Below are positions 1 to 9,349 of a DNA stretch of 64,000 nt, piece after piece. Position numbers and translations under genes: made by a program. Below the pieces are notes generated by a model that saw only the letters and a program-made list of their open reading frames with translations, searched no databases and was not told the origin of the DNA. The DNA lies in contig JANYDB010000059.1 of NCBI GenBank assembly GCA_025359985.1, positions 1-64,000 of the forward strand. Direction: 5' to 3'. This DNA comes from Burkholderiales bacterium (GTDB taxonomy: Bacteria; Pseudomonadota; Gammaproteobacteria; Burkholderiales; Usitatibacteraceae). Position 1 is the first letter of the stretch. Each line of letters starts with the position of its first letter.

Positions 1-1293
1 ACTAAACCCCAAGACATTGCCTTAATGATGCGCGACATAGGGGTGCGTGCCAAGGCGAGCGCACGGACACTCGCACGCGCCACCACGGCACAAAAAAATG
101 CGGCGCTAATGGCGATAGCCGATGCCATCATCGCGGCCACACCACAGATACTCGCCGCCAATGCCTGCGACACAGCGCGCGCCGCAACTCGGACCACGGC
201 CAGGGGACATGATCAAGCTTTCATTGATCGTTTGACCCTGACCGAAAAAAGTATTGGCGCGATGGCCGACGGGATGCGCGAAGTGATGGCTTTGGCTGAC
301 CCGATTGGTGAAGTGTCCGAGCTGAAATTCCGTCCATCTGGCATTCAAGTGGGTAAGATGCAGGTGCCGCTGGGCGTAATCGGCATGATTTACGAATCTC
401 GGCCCAACGTCACCGCGGATGCGGCCGCGCTTTGTTTAAAATCGGGCAACGCCTGTATTCTGCGCGGCGGCTCGGAAGCGCTGGACAGCAATCAGGCGAT
501 TCACGCCTGCATCATGCACGGGTTGCAAGCTGCGCATTTGCCGGTCGATTGTGTTCAGCTCATCGCCACCACGGATCGTGCTGTTGTCACCGAAATGCTC
601 GGCATGCGCGGCGTGATTGATGTGATCATCCCGCGTGGCGGCAAAAGCCTCACCGCCAAAATTGCCGATGAGGCCAAGGTGCCGGTGATCAAGCATCTTG
701 ACGGTGTGTGCCATGTTTATATTGATGTTGCGGCGGATGTCGAAAAAGCGATCGCGATTGCAGACAACGCCAAGACGCAGCGCTACTCACCCTGCAACAC
801 CATGGAAACCTTATTAGTGGCGCGATCCATCGCCCGCGAGACCCTCATACCGATTGCAAAAATTTATGTGGCCAAACAGGTTGAAATGCGCTGCTGCCCC
901 GAAAGCCGCGCCCTGCTTGCTTCTTCAGGCATTGCTCCTCTGACGGAAGCAACCGCCGATGATTGGGCAGCCGAGTATCTGGCGCCGATTGTGGCGATTC
1001 GTATCGTGGCCAATCTGGATGAGGCCATTGCGCATATTGCGCAATATGGCTCGCAACATACCGATGCCATCGTTACCGAAAATCATACGCACGCGATGCG
1101 GTTTTTGCGCGAAGTTGATTCAGCATCCGTGATGATCAACGCATCAACCCGTTTTGCTGACGGCTTTGAATATGGTCTCGGTGCCGAGATTGGTATTTCT
1201 ACAGACAAACTCCACGCGCGAGGGCCGGTGGGTCTGGAAGGATTGACTTCGCAAAAGTGGATCGTGTTTGGTGATGGACAGATTCGTCGATAG
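1..1293 (+). CDS. proA: Glutamate-5-semialdehyde dehydrogenase (gamma-glutamyl phosphate reductase), 5' end probably outside window
   Basis: This enzyme makes glutamate-5-semialdehyde from gamma-glutamyl phosphate with NADPH, the second step of proline synthesis in the cytoplasm. The protein has the full ALDH-like fold of the family. The catalytic cysteine lies in [10 protein letters not shown] (about residue 257 of the listed ORF), and motifs such as YESRPNVT and PRGGKSL are present. The ORF track starts at ATG 25, but the frame is open back to base 1. The extra residues TKPQDIAL look like a natural ProA N-terminus, so the true start is probably just left of the window. It is followed after 6 bp by nadD, suggesting one transcript. 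Confidence in function is high; only the start is uncertain. Confidence 0.96.
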   Translation, partial: TKPQDIALMMRDIGVRAKASARTLARATTAQKNAALMAIADAIIAATPQILAANACDTARAATRTTARGHDQAFIDRLTLTEKSIGAMADGMREVMALADPIGEVSELKFRPSGIQVGKMQVPLGVIGMIYESRPNVTADAAALCLKSGNACILRGGSEALDSNQAIHACIMHGLQAAHLPVDCVQLIATTDRAVVTEMLGMRGVIDVIIPRGGKSLTAKIADEAKVPVIKHLDGVCHVYIDVAADVEKAIAIADNAKTQRYSPCNTMETLLVARSIARETLIPIAKIYVAKQVEMRCCPESRALLASSGIAPLTEATADDWAAEYLAPIVAIRIVANLDEAIAHIAQYGSQHTDAIVTENHTHAMRFLREVDSASVMINASTRFADGFEYGLGAEIGISTDKLHARGPVGLEGLTSQKWIVFGDGQIRR

Positions 1294-1299
1294 CCCAGC

Positions 1300-1956
1300 T
1301 TGAAATCTATTGTTCTTTTGGGGGGCACATTTGATCCGGTGCATAACGGACATGTGGCGATTGCCGAAGGAGCAGCGCATATTTTCAGCCCAGAGAAAAT
1401 GATCGTGCTGCCTGCGGGCAATCCGTATCAGCGGGCCCGCCTGCCGTTCGCCAGCAGCGGTGATCGAGTGGCGATGCTGGTGGCAGGAATAGGACTTAGC
1501 TCGATTAAAGTAGTGATTGACCGGCGTGAACTGAATCGCACCGGGCCGACCTATACCGTGGATACGCTGCAAGAGCTGCGCAAAGAATTAGGTGACGAAA
1601 TACCGCTGATCTGGCTGATCGGCTCGGATGCTTTTTCGAAACTCGACACCTGGCATCGCTGGCAGGATTTATTCGGGCTGACGCATTTTGCGGTGGTAAT
1701 GCGCCCCGGTGAAAGGCAGCTTGAAGCAACCGTAAGTGCGAACCTCAAGACTGCGATAGAACATCGCGTCGTAACCGCATCAGAACTCAATTGCCAGCCC
1801 GCTGGCAACATCGTTTATTTAGCGTTGATGCCGCCAAAAATTTCATCAACGCAGATTCGGGACAGATGCCAAAATGGCGAATCCATAAACGGTTTTGTGC
1901 CCGCCGCCGTTTGCGACTATATTGAGCAACATAAGCTTTATTTAAATAACGCCTAA
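1300..1956 (+). CDS. nadD: Nicotinate-nucleotide adenylyltransferase
   Basis: The enzyme transfers AMP from ATP to nicotinate mononucleotide, giving deamido-NAD in NAD biosynthesis. The N-terminus carries the nucleotidyltransferase signature GGTFDPVHNGH, and the C-terminal ISSTQIRDR matches the second conserved motif (ISST-x-hR). At 218 aa the length is normal. The start is a TTG six bases after the proA stop; no better ATG exists before the signature. The neighbour order proA-nadD-rsfS-rlmH is a common betaproteobacterial cluster linking NAD synthesis with ribosome maturation genes. Confidence 0.96.
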   Translation: MKSIVLLGGTFDPVHNGHVAIAEGAAHIFSPEKMIVLPAGNPYQRARLPFASSGDRVAMLVAGIGLSSIKVVIDRRELNRTGPTYTVDTLQELRKELGDEIPLIWLIGSDAFSKLDTWHRWQDLFGLTHFAVVMRPGERQLEATVSANLKTAIEHRVVTASELNCQPAGNIVYLALMPPKISSTQIRDRCQNGESINGFVPAAVCDYIEQHKLYLNNA

Positions 1957-2017
1957 CACCACATCTATCACTAACGACCCACGTCGCAGAACCTACTTTT
2001 AGGAGAAACACCCCAAG

Positions 2018-2599
2018 ATGGCTACCCAGAAAACACTATCCGCAATCGTTATCGATGCGCTTGAAGATATTAAAGCGCGCGATATTCAGCTCGTCAATGT
2101 CATGAAAATTACGTCCTTCTTTGATTACATCGCGATCGCCAGCGCTGACTCCACACGGCAGACCAAAGCGCTCGCCAACAACGTCATCGAAAAAGTGAAA
2201 GAAGCGGGCTTTCATATTATTGGTACCGAGGGCGAAGGCACCGGTGAATGGGTGCTAGTAGATTGCGGTGATATCGTGGTGCACATCATGCAACCCGCAG
2301 TACGCGAATACTACAAACTGGAAGAGCTATGGCGCGAAGGCAAGGTTGAATTTCCCAAACCGAAGGTGGTGAAAAAAATCTCGCTCGCTGACACTGTCGT
2401 TAAAAAACCGCCGGCTAAAAAGGCCGTTGCTAAAAAACCTGTTACGAAAAAACCAGCGGCCAAAAAGCCCGTTACTAAAAAATCCGCCGTAAAAAAACCA
2501 GCCGCTAAAAAACCCGCAGCAATAGCGCCCGTCGTAAAGAAACCAGTGGCCAAAAAACCGGTCGCAAAGAAACTCGCGACTCGCAAATCTGACTCGTGA
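2018..2599 (+). CDS. rsfS: Ribosomal silencing factor RsfS with Lys/Ala/Pro-rich C-terminal tail
   Basis: RsfS binds ribosomal protein uL14 and blocks subunit joining under starvation. Residues 1 to about 115 form the conserved Iojap domain, with FFDYIAIASADS, EGEGTGEWVLVD and a terminal REYYKLEELW block. The start ATG has a strong AGGAG Shine-Dalgarno. From about residue 125 to 193 the protein continues as repeats of the type KKPxAKKPV, a very basic, probably disordered tail. It resembles the repeats of bacterial histone-H1-like proteins. The family is usually only about 105-120 aa, so the tail is an addition. The stop overlaps the rlmH start by four bases. Confidence 0.95.
   Translation: MATQKTLSAIVIDALEDIKARDIQLVNVMKITSFFDYIAIASADSTRQTKALANNVIEKVKEAGFHIIGTEGEGTGEWVLVDCGDIVVHIMQPAVREYYKLEELWREGKVEFPKPKVVKKISLADTVVKKPPAKKAVAKKPVTKKPAAKKPVTKKSAVKKPAAKKPAAIAPVVKKPVAKKPVAKKLATRKSDS
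2398..2590 (+). repeat. Low-complexity AKKP-coding repeat inside rsfS
   Basis: The DNA repeats near-copies of a unit encoding Lys-Lys-Pro-Ala/Val followed by Ala/Thr-Lys-Lys, at least ten degenerate copies without frame break. The units are imperfect at wobble positions, so the array looks selected at the protein level rather than freshly expanded. A long minus-strand ORF over the same stretch (Phe/Gly/Thr-rich) is a shadow of the repeat. Confidence 0.8.
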
Positions 2600-3063
2600 G
2601 GCTATCAATTCTTGCTGTCGGTCATAAAATGCCCGCATGGATACAAGCGGGCTTTGAGGAATACAGCAAGCGTATGCCGCCTGAGGCACGAATTGATTTA
2701 ATTGAGTTAAAACCGGAAGATCGCGCCAGTAAACTGGTTCCTAAAGTGCTGGAACAGGAAGCCTTACGCATTGAGTCCGCCATTCCAAAAGGTGCTGTGC
2801 GCATTGTGCTCGATGAGCGCGGTGTGGCAGTAAAAACCACTCAACTCGCTGACTGGCTGCGCGCGTGGATGGCCGACGGCGTAAGCCCTTGCTTCATGAT
2901 TGGTAGTGCCGACGGCTTGGCTCCGTCGATCAAGACTGGCGCTGATAAAACCATGGCGTTATCGGGCTGCACCCTGCCTCACGGCATGGTCAGAGTGATG
3001 CTGGCGGAACAGCTTTATCGCGCATGGTCGATTACGCAGAATCACCCTTATCATCGGGAATAG
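2596..3063 (+). CDS. rlmH: 23S rRNA (pseudouridine-1915-N3)-methyltransferase
   Basis: RlmH is the SPOUT methyltransferase that methylates pseudouridine 1915 in helix 69 of 23S rRNA on assembled 70S ribosomes. The protein is 155 aa, exactly the usual length. It shows the trefoil-knot motifs LDERG (about residue 74), FMIGSADGL and the C-terminal EQLYRAWSI...HPYHRE. The start is a GTG overlapping the rsfS stop (GTGA), typical of translational coupling. Pairing with rsfS is conserved widely. Confidence 0.96.
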   Translation: MRLSILAVGHKMPAWIQAGFEEYSKRMPPEARIDLIELKPEDRASKLVPKVLEQEALRIESAIPKGAVRIVLDERGVAVKTTQLADWLRAWMADGVSPCFMIGSADGLAPSIKTGADKTMALSGCTLPHGMVRVMLAEQLYRAWSITQNHPYHRE

Positions 3064-3096
3064 ACGACCGATGTGTATTCAGGAAAACCAGGACGC

Positions 3097-3744
3097 ATGA
3101 GCCTACAACACAGCCAATCAAGGATCATATATCTCGCGTCGAAAAGTCCGCGTCGCCGCGAGCTGCTTAAACAAATTGGCGTGCCCTATGAATTATTGAT
3201 CATGCGTGAAGCGCAGCAACAGGCGCCGCGTGAAGATGGCGTCACCATGGATGTTGATGAATCGCCGCGCGAAGGTGAGCTGCCGCGTCACTATGTGGAG
3301 CGTGTGGTGCGTTTAAAAGCAGATACTGCGCATCGCATTATGCGTTCGCGAAAACTTTCCCCTCGCCCTATTTTGACTGCTGACACCACGGTTGCCATGG
3401 GTGAAGAAATTTTAGGCAAGCCACGGGATGCCGCTGATGCAACGCGTATTTTGAAACGCCTGTCTGGCCAAACCCATCAGGTCATGACCGCGATTGCGGT
3501 ATCCGCACAGGGCGATACGGACTTTGCGCTTTCTGTCAGCTTTGTTAGCTTCGCACTGCTGAGTGACGCCGATATCAAACGCTATATTGAAACGGGCGAG
3601 CCGATGGATAAAGCGGGCGCTTATGGCATTCAAGGTCATGCCGCAAAATTTATCAGCAAAATTTCGGGCAGTTATACCGGTGTAATGGGATTGCCATTAT
3701 TTGAGACCGCCGAGCTCTTGCGCAAGACGGGATTTGCAATTTAG
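3097..3744 (+). CDS. maf: Maf-family nucleotide pyrophosphatase (YhdE-like)
   Basis: Maf proteins hydrolyse non-canonical or excess nucleoside triphosphates such as dTTP/UTP to monophosphates. Visible family motifs are the N-terminal ASKSPRRRELL substrate loop, TADTTV with its catalytic acidic residue, GKPRD, and DKAGAYGIQG near the C-terminus. The ORF track begins at GTG 3073, but ATG 3097 has AGGA-type sequence upstream and gives the expected short lead before the motif, so I take it as start. It follows rlmH in the same direction. The exact substrate subgroup (YhdE versus YceF) is inferred from general similarity only. Confidence 0.92.
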   Translation: MSLQHSQSRIIYLASKSPRRRELLKQIGVPYELLIMREAQQQAPREDGVTMDVDESPREGELPRHYVERVVRLKADTAHRIMRSRKLSPRPILTADTTVAMGEEILGKPRDAADATRILKRLSGQTHQVMTAIAVSAQGDTDFALSVSFVSFALLSDADIKRYIETGEPMDKAGAYGIQGHAAKFISKISGSYTGVMGLPLFETAELLRKTGFAI

Positions 3745-3905
3745 GCAACATTTCGCCCCAGCATCGACGTTGCCTGCCAGGTTTGCGCGGTGAGCATCGC
3801 TGCTTTCTAATACGGTAGCTTACCGCCTGTCGGGCTTAAAGAGAATCAGTTGCAAGAGGAGCATCAGGTACACTTCATCCAACTAAAAAATAAATGAGGC
3901 ATGCC

Positions 3906-5357
3906 TTGAACGAACAAATTTTAATTAATGTCACGCCGCAGGAATCGCGGGTGGCGATCATGGAGCAGGGCACTGTGCAGGAGCTGCACGTCGAGCGCGG
4001 CTCCAATCGCGGTCTGGTTGGCAATGTGTATCTGGGGCGCGTCGGGCGGGTATTACCGGGTATGCAATCGGCGTTTATCGAGATTGGCCTCGCACGCGCG
4101 GCTTTTTTACATGTGGCTGAGGTTTGGTCTGGCAATAAAAGCGCGGAACAAAAGCCGATTGAAAAACTATTGCATGATGGCCAGAGCATCGTCGTGCAGG
4201 TAATCAAAGATCCGATTGGCAGCAAAGGCGCACGGCTTTCCATGCAAATTTCATTTGCCGGACGCCTTCTGGTCTATCTGCCACAAGACCAGCATATCGG
4301 CATTTCGCAACGCATCGAAGATGAAGCTGAGCGCGAGCATTTAAGGGAAAAAGTGCATGCACTCATGCCCGCCGGCGAAACGGGTGGATTCATTGTGCGC
4401 ACCGTCGCTGAAACCGCAACCGATGAAGAGCTCACGGCTGATATAGAGTATTTAATCAAGCTATGGCGCGGCATTCTTGAAAAATCCAAGACCGCCGCCC
4501 CGCAAGCGTTGCTCTATCAAGACCTTGATCTCACCTTGAGGGTATTGCGCGATCTGGTGACTAGCGACACCGAGCGCATCATCGTCGATTCCCGCGACAC
4601 GCACCTTAAAATGCTGCACTTTGCCGAAAACTACACGCGTAAATCATTGGATGTACTGGAGCATTACACCGGCGAGCGGCCGTTGTTTGATTTGTTCGGT
4701 ATCGAAGATGAAATTGAACGCGCACTGAAGCGCCGAGTCGACCTGAAATCAGGCGGCTATGTCATCATCGACCAAACCGAAGCGCTAACCACGGTGGACG
4801 TGAACACGGGTGCGTTTGTATCGGGCCGCAGCTTTGATGACACTATTTTCAAAACCAATCTTGAAGCAACACAGGCGATTGCACGACAACTCAGATTACG
4901 CAATTTGGGCGGCATCATCATTGTTGATTTTATTGATATGGATAATGATGAACACCAGGCTGCGGTGCTGGCAGAATTTAATAAAGCAATCCTGCATGAT
5001 CGCACCCGCATAACCGTAAACGGATTTACACAACTGGGCCTGGTAGAGATGACCCGAAAGCGCACCCGCGAGAGCCTAGCGCATGTGTTGTGCGAATCAT
5101 GCCCCACTTGCTCAGGTCGCGGAGAAATTAAAACAGCACAAACCGTCTGCTATGAAGTGCTGCGTGAAATCATGCGCTCGGCGCGTCAATTTGACGCAAA
5201 AGAATTTCGTATATTGGCGTCGCAAAGTGTGATTGACCGTTTTCTGGATGAAGAATCTCAGGGCATTACGATGCTTGAAGACTTCATCAAGAAACCGATT
5301 TCATTGTCAGTCGAAACCTCATACACCCAAGAGCAGTACGATGTTATTTTGGTTTGA
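3906..5357 (+). CDS. rng: Ribonuclease G
   Basis: RNase G is a 5'-sensing endonuclease that matures the 5' end of 16S rRNA and decays some mRNAs. The order seen is an S1 RNA-binding domain near residues 30-125 (GNVYLGRVGRVLPGMQSAF), the RNase H-like and DNase I-like catalytic part with VDVNTGAF and IIIVDFIDMD, and the zinc-link motif CPTCSGRG near residue 400. There is no long RNase E-type C-terminal scaffold, so it is G rather than E. The listed ORF starts at ATG 3894. TTG 3906 has GAGG six bases upstream and begins directly with NEQILINVTP, the family N-terminus, so I prefer TTG 3906. Confidence 0.95.
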   Translation: MNEQILINVTPQESRVAIMEQGTVQELHVERGSNRGLVGNVYLGRVGRVLPGMQSAFIEIGLARAAFLHVAEVWSGNKSAEQKPIEKLLHDGQSIVVQVIKDPIGSKGARLSMQISFAGRLLVYLPQDQHIGISQRIEDEAEREHLREKVHALMPAGETGGFIVRTVAETATDEELTADIEYLIKLWRGILEKSKTAAPQALLYQDLDLTLRVLRDLVTSDTERIIVDSRDTHLKMLHFAENYTRKSLDVLEHYTGERPLFDLFGIEDEIERALKRRVDLKSGGYVIIDQTEALTTVDVNTGAFVSGRSFDDTIFKTNLEATQAIARQLRLRNLGGIIIVDFIDMDNDEHQAAVLAEFNKAILHDRTRITVNGFTQLGLVEMTRKRTRESLAHVLCESCPTCSGRGEIKTAQTVCYEVLREIMRSARQFDAKEFRILASQSVIDRFLDEESQGITMLEDFIKKPISLSVETSYTQEQYDVILV

Positions 5358-5361
5358 TCAA

Positions 5362-5401
5362 CTGATGGCAGTTGATGGAAATTGATGGCAATTCATGACC
5401 A
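5362..5401. repeat. Four degenerate 10-bp tandem repeats at the 3' end of rng
   Basis: Directly after the rng stop the sequence reads ctgatggcag, ttgatggaaa, ttgatggcaa and ttcatgacca in tandem. The third copy TTGATGG can pair with CCATCAA at 5399-5405, so an RNA hairpin is possible. No T-tract follows, so I do not call it a terminator. The adjacent gene is convergent. Confidence 0.5.
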
Positions 5402-5462
5402 TCAACACCACTACCACTACGATTTACCCAGCCACGGCCTGTACGGTAGTGCCAGATTTGTC

Positions 5463-7595
5463 TTAAACGGGCGCGGCAAATTTCACTGTATCCAAATGCT
5501 CCGTCTGCTGAGGCAAGGCGGCAAACCGCGTGGTCTGCGTGAACTCGCTATCGCTCAACATGGGTGCGGGTGGTGCAGAAGATGTCGAGGACGCTAACGA
5601 AGTTGCAAACAACGTCGGCATCATCGGGGCCAATTTGTTTACCTCTTCAGGCGCAGATGCCGCAACCGTATCGGGCGCCGGGCCCACATCGCGCACCTTC
5701 AGGATCAGCCCGGTGATTAAATTCACCTGACTTTGAATTTTTTTGCGCTCCGCTTCCAGCTTGGCAACTTCTTCTTTAATCGCGCCGCTGCGTTCATTGA
5801 TTTTAGCCAGAGATGCCAGTCGCGATTCCAGCTGGGCCTTGTGATCACGAATCTGGGTTTCAAGCGGTAGGGGTACCGCTGCCAGCCAACGCTCGGTGTC
5901 AGTGCGCGCTTCGTTAAAAATTTTACGCGCCTGCTCAACCAGCATGCGCCAAAAGCGCCGCACCATAAACTGCTTAGCCGTCATCACCACATTGACCGGG
6001 TCTTTGCAGAATTGCTCTGTTTCGTAAACCAGTAATTGCAACTTGTTGCGCGGCCCTTCAAAATCAAGCGAGGGCATTTCCATAGTGGCGAACTGAAAGC
6101 GTTCATGGAAAGTGTTGTAAACACCCTCCATTAGCCGCAGCACATCTTCGCCCGCAAGGGTCACGCTGCTGAATTCGCCACTGACCCGCTTGATCAACTC
6201 TCGCATGCCGCGCGTAAGACCAGGCGTAGTCCACGAATCACTGATGGCCTGCAAACTCTGCGAGCACAAAATATCCAGCTTGACCGGGTTGAACACATCA
6301 ATCACCGCGTTGCGTTTTTGATTGAAGCTGCCGCGCTGCACTTTATATTCCGCCAAGGCGGCGTTATAGCTTTCTTTTTCTGCACTGACCTTTTGCCACA
6401 TCTTCATGGTCAGATCACGGCTTTTGCCTGCGAGCTGATTCAGCTCGTTAAGCTGGACCAGGTTTGCCTCAAGCTTCTGTGCGCAGCTCCGATGACTGGC
6501 GATCATCATTGTGCCAATTTCATTGGTAACCGCTTTAGCCAGAATTTGGCGCTTGATGGGAATAATCTTGGCCGCCAAATAGGTTTCGAGCCGCTCAATA
6601 CCTGAACGATCCACCATATCCCGATCTTCTTTAATACGACCTACCAGCGCTTTTTGTGCTGATAATGCGAACACTTTATCTTGGGTCAAATTCAATTGCT
6701 GGCAGGTAGTTTCAATCATGCGATCAATACCAAGCTTGATTTCCGGCGCGGATTTTAGCTCGTCCCACATCAGATCAATCTTGTTTAAAACCGCAATCTT
6801 GGCGGGCAACGTGGCTTTTACGTAACGATCCCAAATTTCAAGATCACTCTTGGTAACACCCGTATCAATGCCCAACAAAAAAAGCACCGCGTGCGCGCTC
6901 GGCACGGTTGACAAGGTAAGTTCAGGCTCCAGTCCCAGCGCATTCAAGCCGGGCGTATCCAGCACCGAGAGCCCACTGGTCAGCAGCGGATGAGGATAGT
7001 TAATGATCGCGTAGCGCCATGCGGGCACCTCAACCACATCGTCTTCATTGGGCGCTGAGCCCGACTCATCAAACATAGGAATCAAGCCCATCATGCGGGC
7101 ATCAAGCGCATAGACGCGCTTGGTATCGGCCAGCGCCGACATGGCTTGTTTCATTTGCTTGGCATCATCTACATTCAAGCGGATTTTTGACCATTCCACC
7201 GGCATATTTTTGAGCTGCGAGATAGACTCATCACGATAGCGAGTCTCGACTGACAGTAACTTTAGATAGGGCTCTTCATTTGGATCGTGAAATATTTCAG
7301 TGGGGCACATCGTCGTACGGCCCACATCTGACGGCAACAACCGTTCTTTAAAGCTCGAAAAAAACAAGGCATTAATCAGCTCTGATTTGCCGCGCGAAAA
7401 CTCCGCCAAAAACGCAAGCAGCATATGCCCCTTGTTAAGGGTCTCCAGCAAATCATAGAAACGAATAGATTGCTGCACATCAAGCTGGTTGGTCTGCTCC
7501 AGCCAATCATGATATTCATGCACTGATCGTGATAAGGCAGTGCGCCATTCATGATAACGGGCGATTTCGGATTCGAATTGAGAGGTTACGTTCAC
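5463..7595 (-). CDS. Dynamin-like large GTPase
   Basis: A 710-aa dynamin-superfamily GTPase of the bacterial type, probably involved in membrane remodelling or repair; the specific role is unknown. The GTPase domain spans about residues 55-330. It has a G1 loop AEFSRGKS (residues 64-71, Ala in place of the usual first Gly), a G2 region GRTTMCPTE, G3 LDTPG near 215 and G4 NKID near 270. The rest is largely helical, with long heptad-like stretches near 360-420 and 590-640, fitting a stalk. The tail is Pro/Ala/Ser-rich. No transmembrane segment is obvious. It is convergent with rng and separated from yggT by about 230 bp. Confidence 0.85.
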   Translation of the reverse strand: MNVTSQFESEIARYHEWRTALSRSVHEYHDWLEQTNQLDVQQSIRFYDLLETLNKGHMLLAFLAEFSRGKSELINALFFSSFKERLLPSDVGRTTMCPTEIFHDPNEEPYLKLLSVETRYRDESISQLKNMPVEWSKIRLNVDDAKQMKQAMSALADTKRVYALDARMMGLIPMFDESGSAPNEDDVVEVPAWRYAIINYPHPLLTSGLSVLDTPGLNALGLEPELTLSTVPSAHAVLFLLGIDTGVTKSDLEIWDRYVKATLPAKIAVLNKIDLMWDELKSAPEIKLGIDRMIETTCQQLNLTQDKVFALSAQKALVGRIKEDRDMVDRSGIERLETYLAAKIIPIKRQILAKAVTNEIGTMMIASHRSCAQKLEANLVQLNELNQLAGKSRDLTMKMWQKVSAEKESYNAALAEYKVQRGSFNQKRNAVIDVFNPVKLDILCSQSLQAISDSWTTPGLTRGMRELIKRVSGEFSSVTLAGEDVLRLMEGVYNTFHERFQFATMEMPSLDFEGPRNKLQLLVYETEQFCKDPVNVVMTAKQFMVRRFWRMLVEQARKIFNEARTDTERWLAAVPLPLETQIRDHKAQLESRLASLAKINERSGAIKEEVAKLEAERKKIQSQVNLITGLILKVRDVGPAPDTVAASAPEEVNKLAPMMPTLFATSLASSTSSAPPAPMLSDSEFTQTTRFAALPQQTEHLDTVKFAAPV

Positions 7596-7824
7596 GGATT
7601 TTTATTACCCTATCAGATGAGCAATTGCTAAACCACGGTCTGTCATGAAATAAAGGGAAGTCAAAAATATAACCAAACTATAAACGAACTATACCGCACG
7701 TCTGTCGAGTATGCTGCGGCGCTGTTTCTCTCTGGTTCACGCCGTTTCATTTACCCTGCCATGTTGCTTGAATCTTGCTACGGCTCGCCAGCGTTGCTGA
7801 TTCCCTCAAACCAGCCGTTGCAGA

Positions 7825-8412
7825 TTAGCGCGGCAATTGCTGCAGCATAGCCAGCACCTGATGTTGCAGTAAAGCGACAGGCAACATCAATAAAACCTGA
7901 AGCAAAATCAGCAACACCAATGGCGAAAGATCAACCCCGCCTATTAACGGGATGATGCGCTGGAGTGGACGCAAAAATACCCGGCAGAGTGAATCAAAAA
8001 AAGGCCGAATCGGATGATACGGATTAACCCACGACAATACCGCCTGTACGATCACGACACCGATCAATAAATAAATGGACAGTTTGAGAACCATCACCAG
8101 CGCAAGCGCGGCCAACACCGGCCAGAAAATAGGATTATCGTAAGCTGCTTCATTTTGGAGCGCCAACACAACGCCCCACAGAATCATTTGCGCAATCCAG
8201 GCCGTCAGAAAGGACGCGCTATCAAGCCCCATGATCGATGGCACCAAACGGCGCAATGGCTTTACGATCCAATCGGTTAATGCCACCGCAAATTGTGCTA
8301 TCGGATTACGGAATGAGGCCCGAAATACCTGCGCATAGAAGCGCAGCAGCACCGCCAGAACAAATAGCTCGACAAGGGTGGTTAGTACATAAATAACGGT
8401 CTGCATCAACAT
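7825..8412 (-). CDS. yggT: YggT family integral membrane protein
   Basis: A small inner-membrane protein of the YggT family, with two repeats of the YggT domain. Each has hydrophobic helices and the loop around NPIAQFAVALTDWIVKPLRR, repeated as NPYHPIRPFFDSLCRVFLRPLQR. Its role is poorly defined; homologues have been linked to osmotic tolerance and, in organisms with photosystems, to membrane complex placement. The listed ORF (8526) reads back into proC. ATG 8412 has a G-rich ribosome-binding stretch upstream and gives 195 aa, which fits the family. It lies downstream of proC on the same strand, as in many proteobacteria. Confidence 0.9.
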   Translation of the reverse strand: MLMQTVIYVLTTLVELFVLAVLLRFYAQVFRASFRNPIAQFAVALTDWIVKPLRRLVPSIMGLDSASFLTAWIAQMILWGVVLALQNEAAYDNPIFWPVLAALALVMVLKLSIYLLIGVVIVQAVLSWVNPYHPIRPFFDSLCRVFLRPLQRIIPLIGGVDLSPLVLLILLQVLLMLPVALLQHQVLAMLQQLPR

Positions 8413-8461
8413 GACTTGCGCCCCCCCATACATCTGACTGCAAGACTGTACTGGTTCATTT

Positions 8462-9334
8462 TTAATCTTTCCCCAGCTCTTCACCCAGCTCGCGTGAGCG
8501 GGCACATGCGGCTTTGACGCCATCAATAAAGGCCGACTTCAGCGCGACCGACTCGAAATGTTTTATCGCCCGCTCGGTAGTGCCATTCCGGGATGTTACC
8601 TTTACACGCAGCTCGGCAGGAGACTCAGCACTTAGCGCAGCCAATTTTGCGCCCCCTAAAAAAGTTTCCCCCGCAAACAAACGCGCATCATTTGGCGAAA
8701 AACCCATTTCAATAGCCGCCGTTTCAAGCGCTTCAATCAAATAAAAAACATACGCCGGGCCGCTGCCTGACACCGCCGTGACGGCATTCAACATATCTTC
8801 GCTTTCAAACCAAACGATTTTGCCCACCGCCGTCAGCAAATTTTCGGCGGCCGCACGTTCACTCAAGCTCACGCCAGGAGGCGCATAGAGGCCCGTAATG
8901 CCCGCATGAATGAGCGCTGGGGTGTTCGGCATGGTGCGAATAATATGCGCATATTTTTTTTGTTCCGGCCCGCCGGAAGCACCGAGCCAATACGCCATGG
9001 AATCAACACTGATGCCCGCCGCGATGCTGATCACGAGCTGAGTAGTCAGCTTTCCTGCCAGCGGCGCCAGTGCCGCTTTCATCATTTGCGGTTTTACGGC
9101 GAGCACAATGCTGTCTGCCAACAATAACCGCTCATCAAAAACAGCGGTTGCCGCGATTCCCCATTCGGCCAGCTTGGCGCGTGCGGCCTCGTCGGGGTCA
9201 ATCACAAAACAATCATTCGGTGATTGCCCTCTAGCGAGTAGTCCTCCCAAGATGGCCTGGCTCATATTGCCGCCACCAATAAAAGCTATTTTTGTAGTCG
9301 GCACAGTAGCGCCGACTATCGCATTTGACGCCAT
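8462..9334 (-). CDS. proC: Pyrroline-5-carboxylate reductase
   Basis: ProC reduces 1-pyrroline-5-carboxylate to proline, the last step of the pathway begun by proA. The N-terminal Rossmann motif IAFIGGGNMSQAILGGL is present near residues 16-32. The C-terminal dimer/active-site block has AVSGSGPAYVFYLIEAL and VTSRNGTTERAI, typical of the family. At 290 aa it is slightly longer than the usual 270 because of a short N-terminal lead. It sits between yggS and yggT in the usual yggS-proC-yggT order. Confidence 0.96.
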   Translation of the reverse strand: MASNAIVGATVPTTKIAFIGGGNMSQAILGGLLARGQSPNDCFVIDPDEAARAKLAEWGIAATAVFDERLLLADSIVLAVKPQMMKAALAPLAGKLTTQLVISIAAGISVDSMAYWLGASGGPEQKKYAHIIRTMPNTPALIHAGITGLYAPPGVSLSERAAAENLLTAVGKIVWFESEDMLNAVTAVSGSGPAYVFYLIEALETAAIEMGFSPNDARLFAGETFLGGAKLAALSAESPAELRVKVTSRNGTTERAIKHFESVALKSAFIDGVKAACARSRELGEELGKD

Positions 9335-9349
9335 TTTTAGAATTCCATT

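Noticed and set aside
2311-2689. Minus-strand ORFs of 91 and 120 aa rich in Phe/Gly/Thr
   Set aside because: They are reverse-strand shadows of the AKKP repeat in rsfS, with no start signal or independent support.
5382-5597. Plus-strand 71-aa His-rich ORF
   Set aside because: Overlaps the end of the dynamin-like gene, composition follows the local tandem repeat and shadow coding, no ribosome-binding site.
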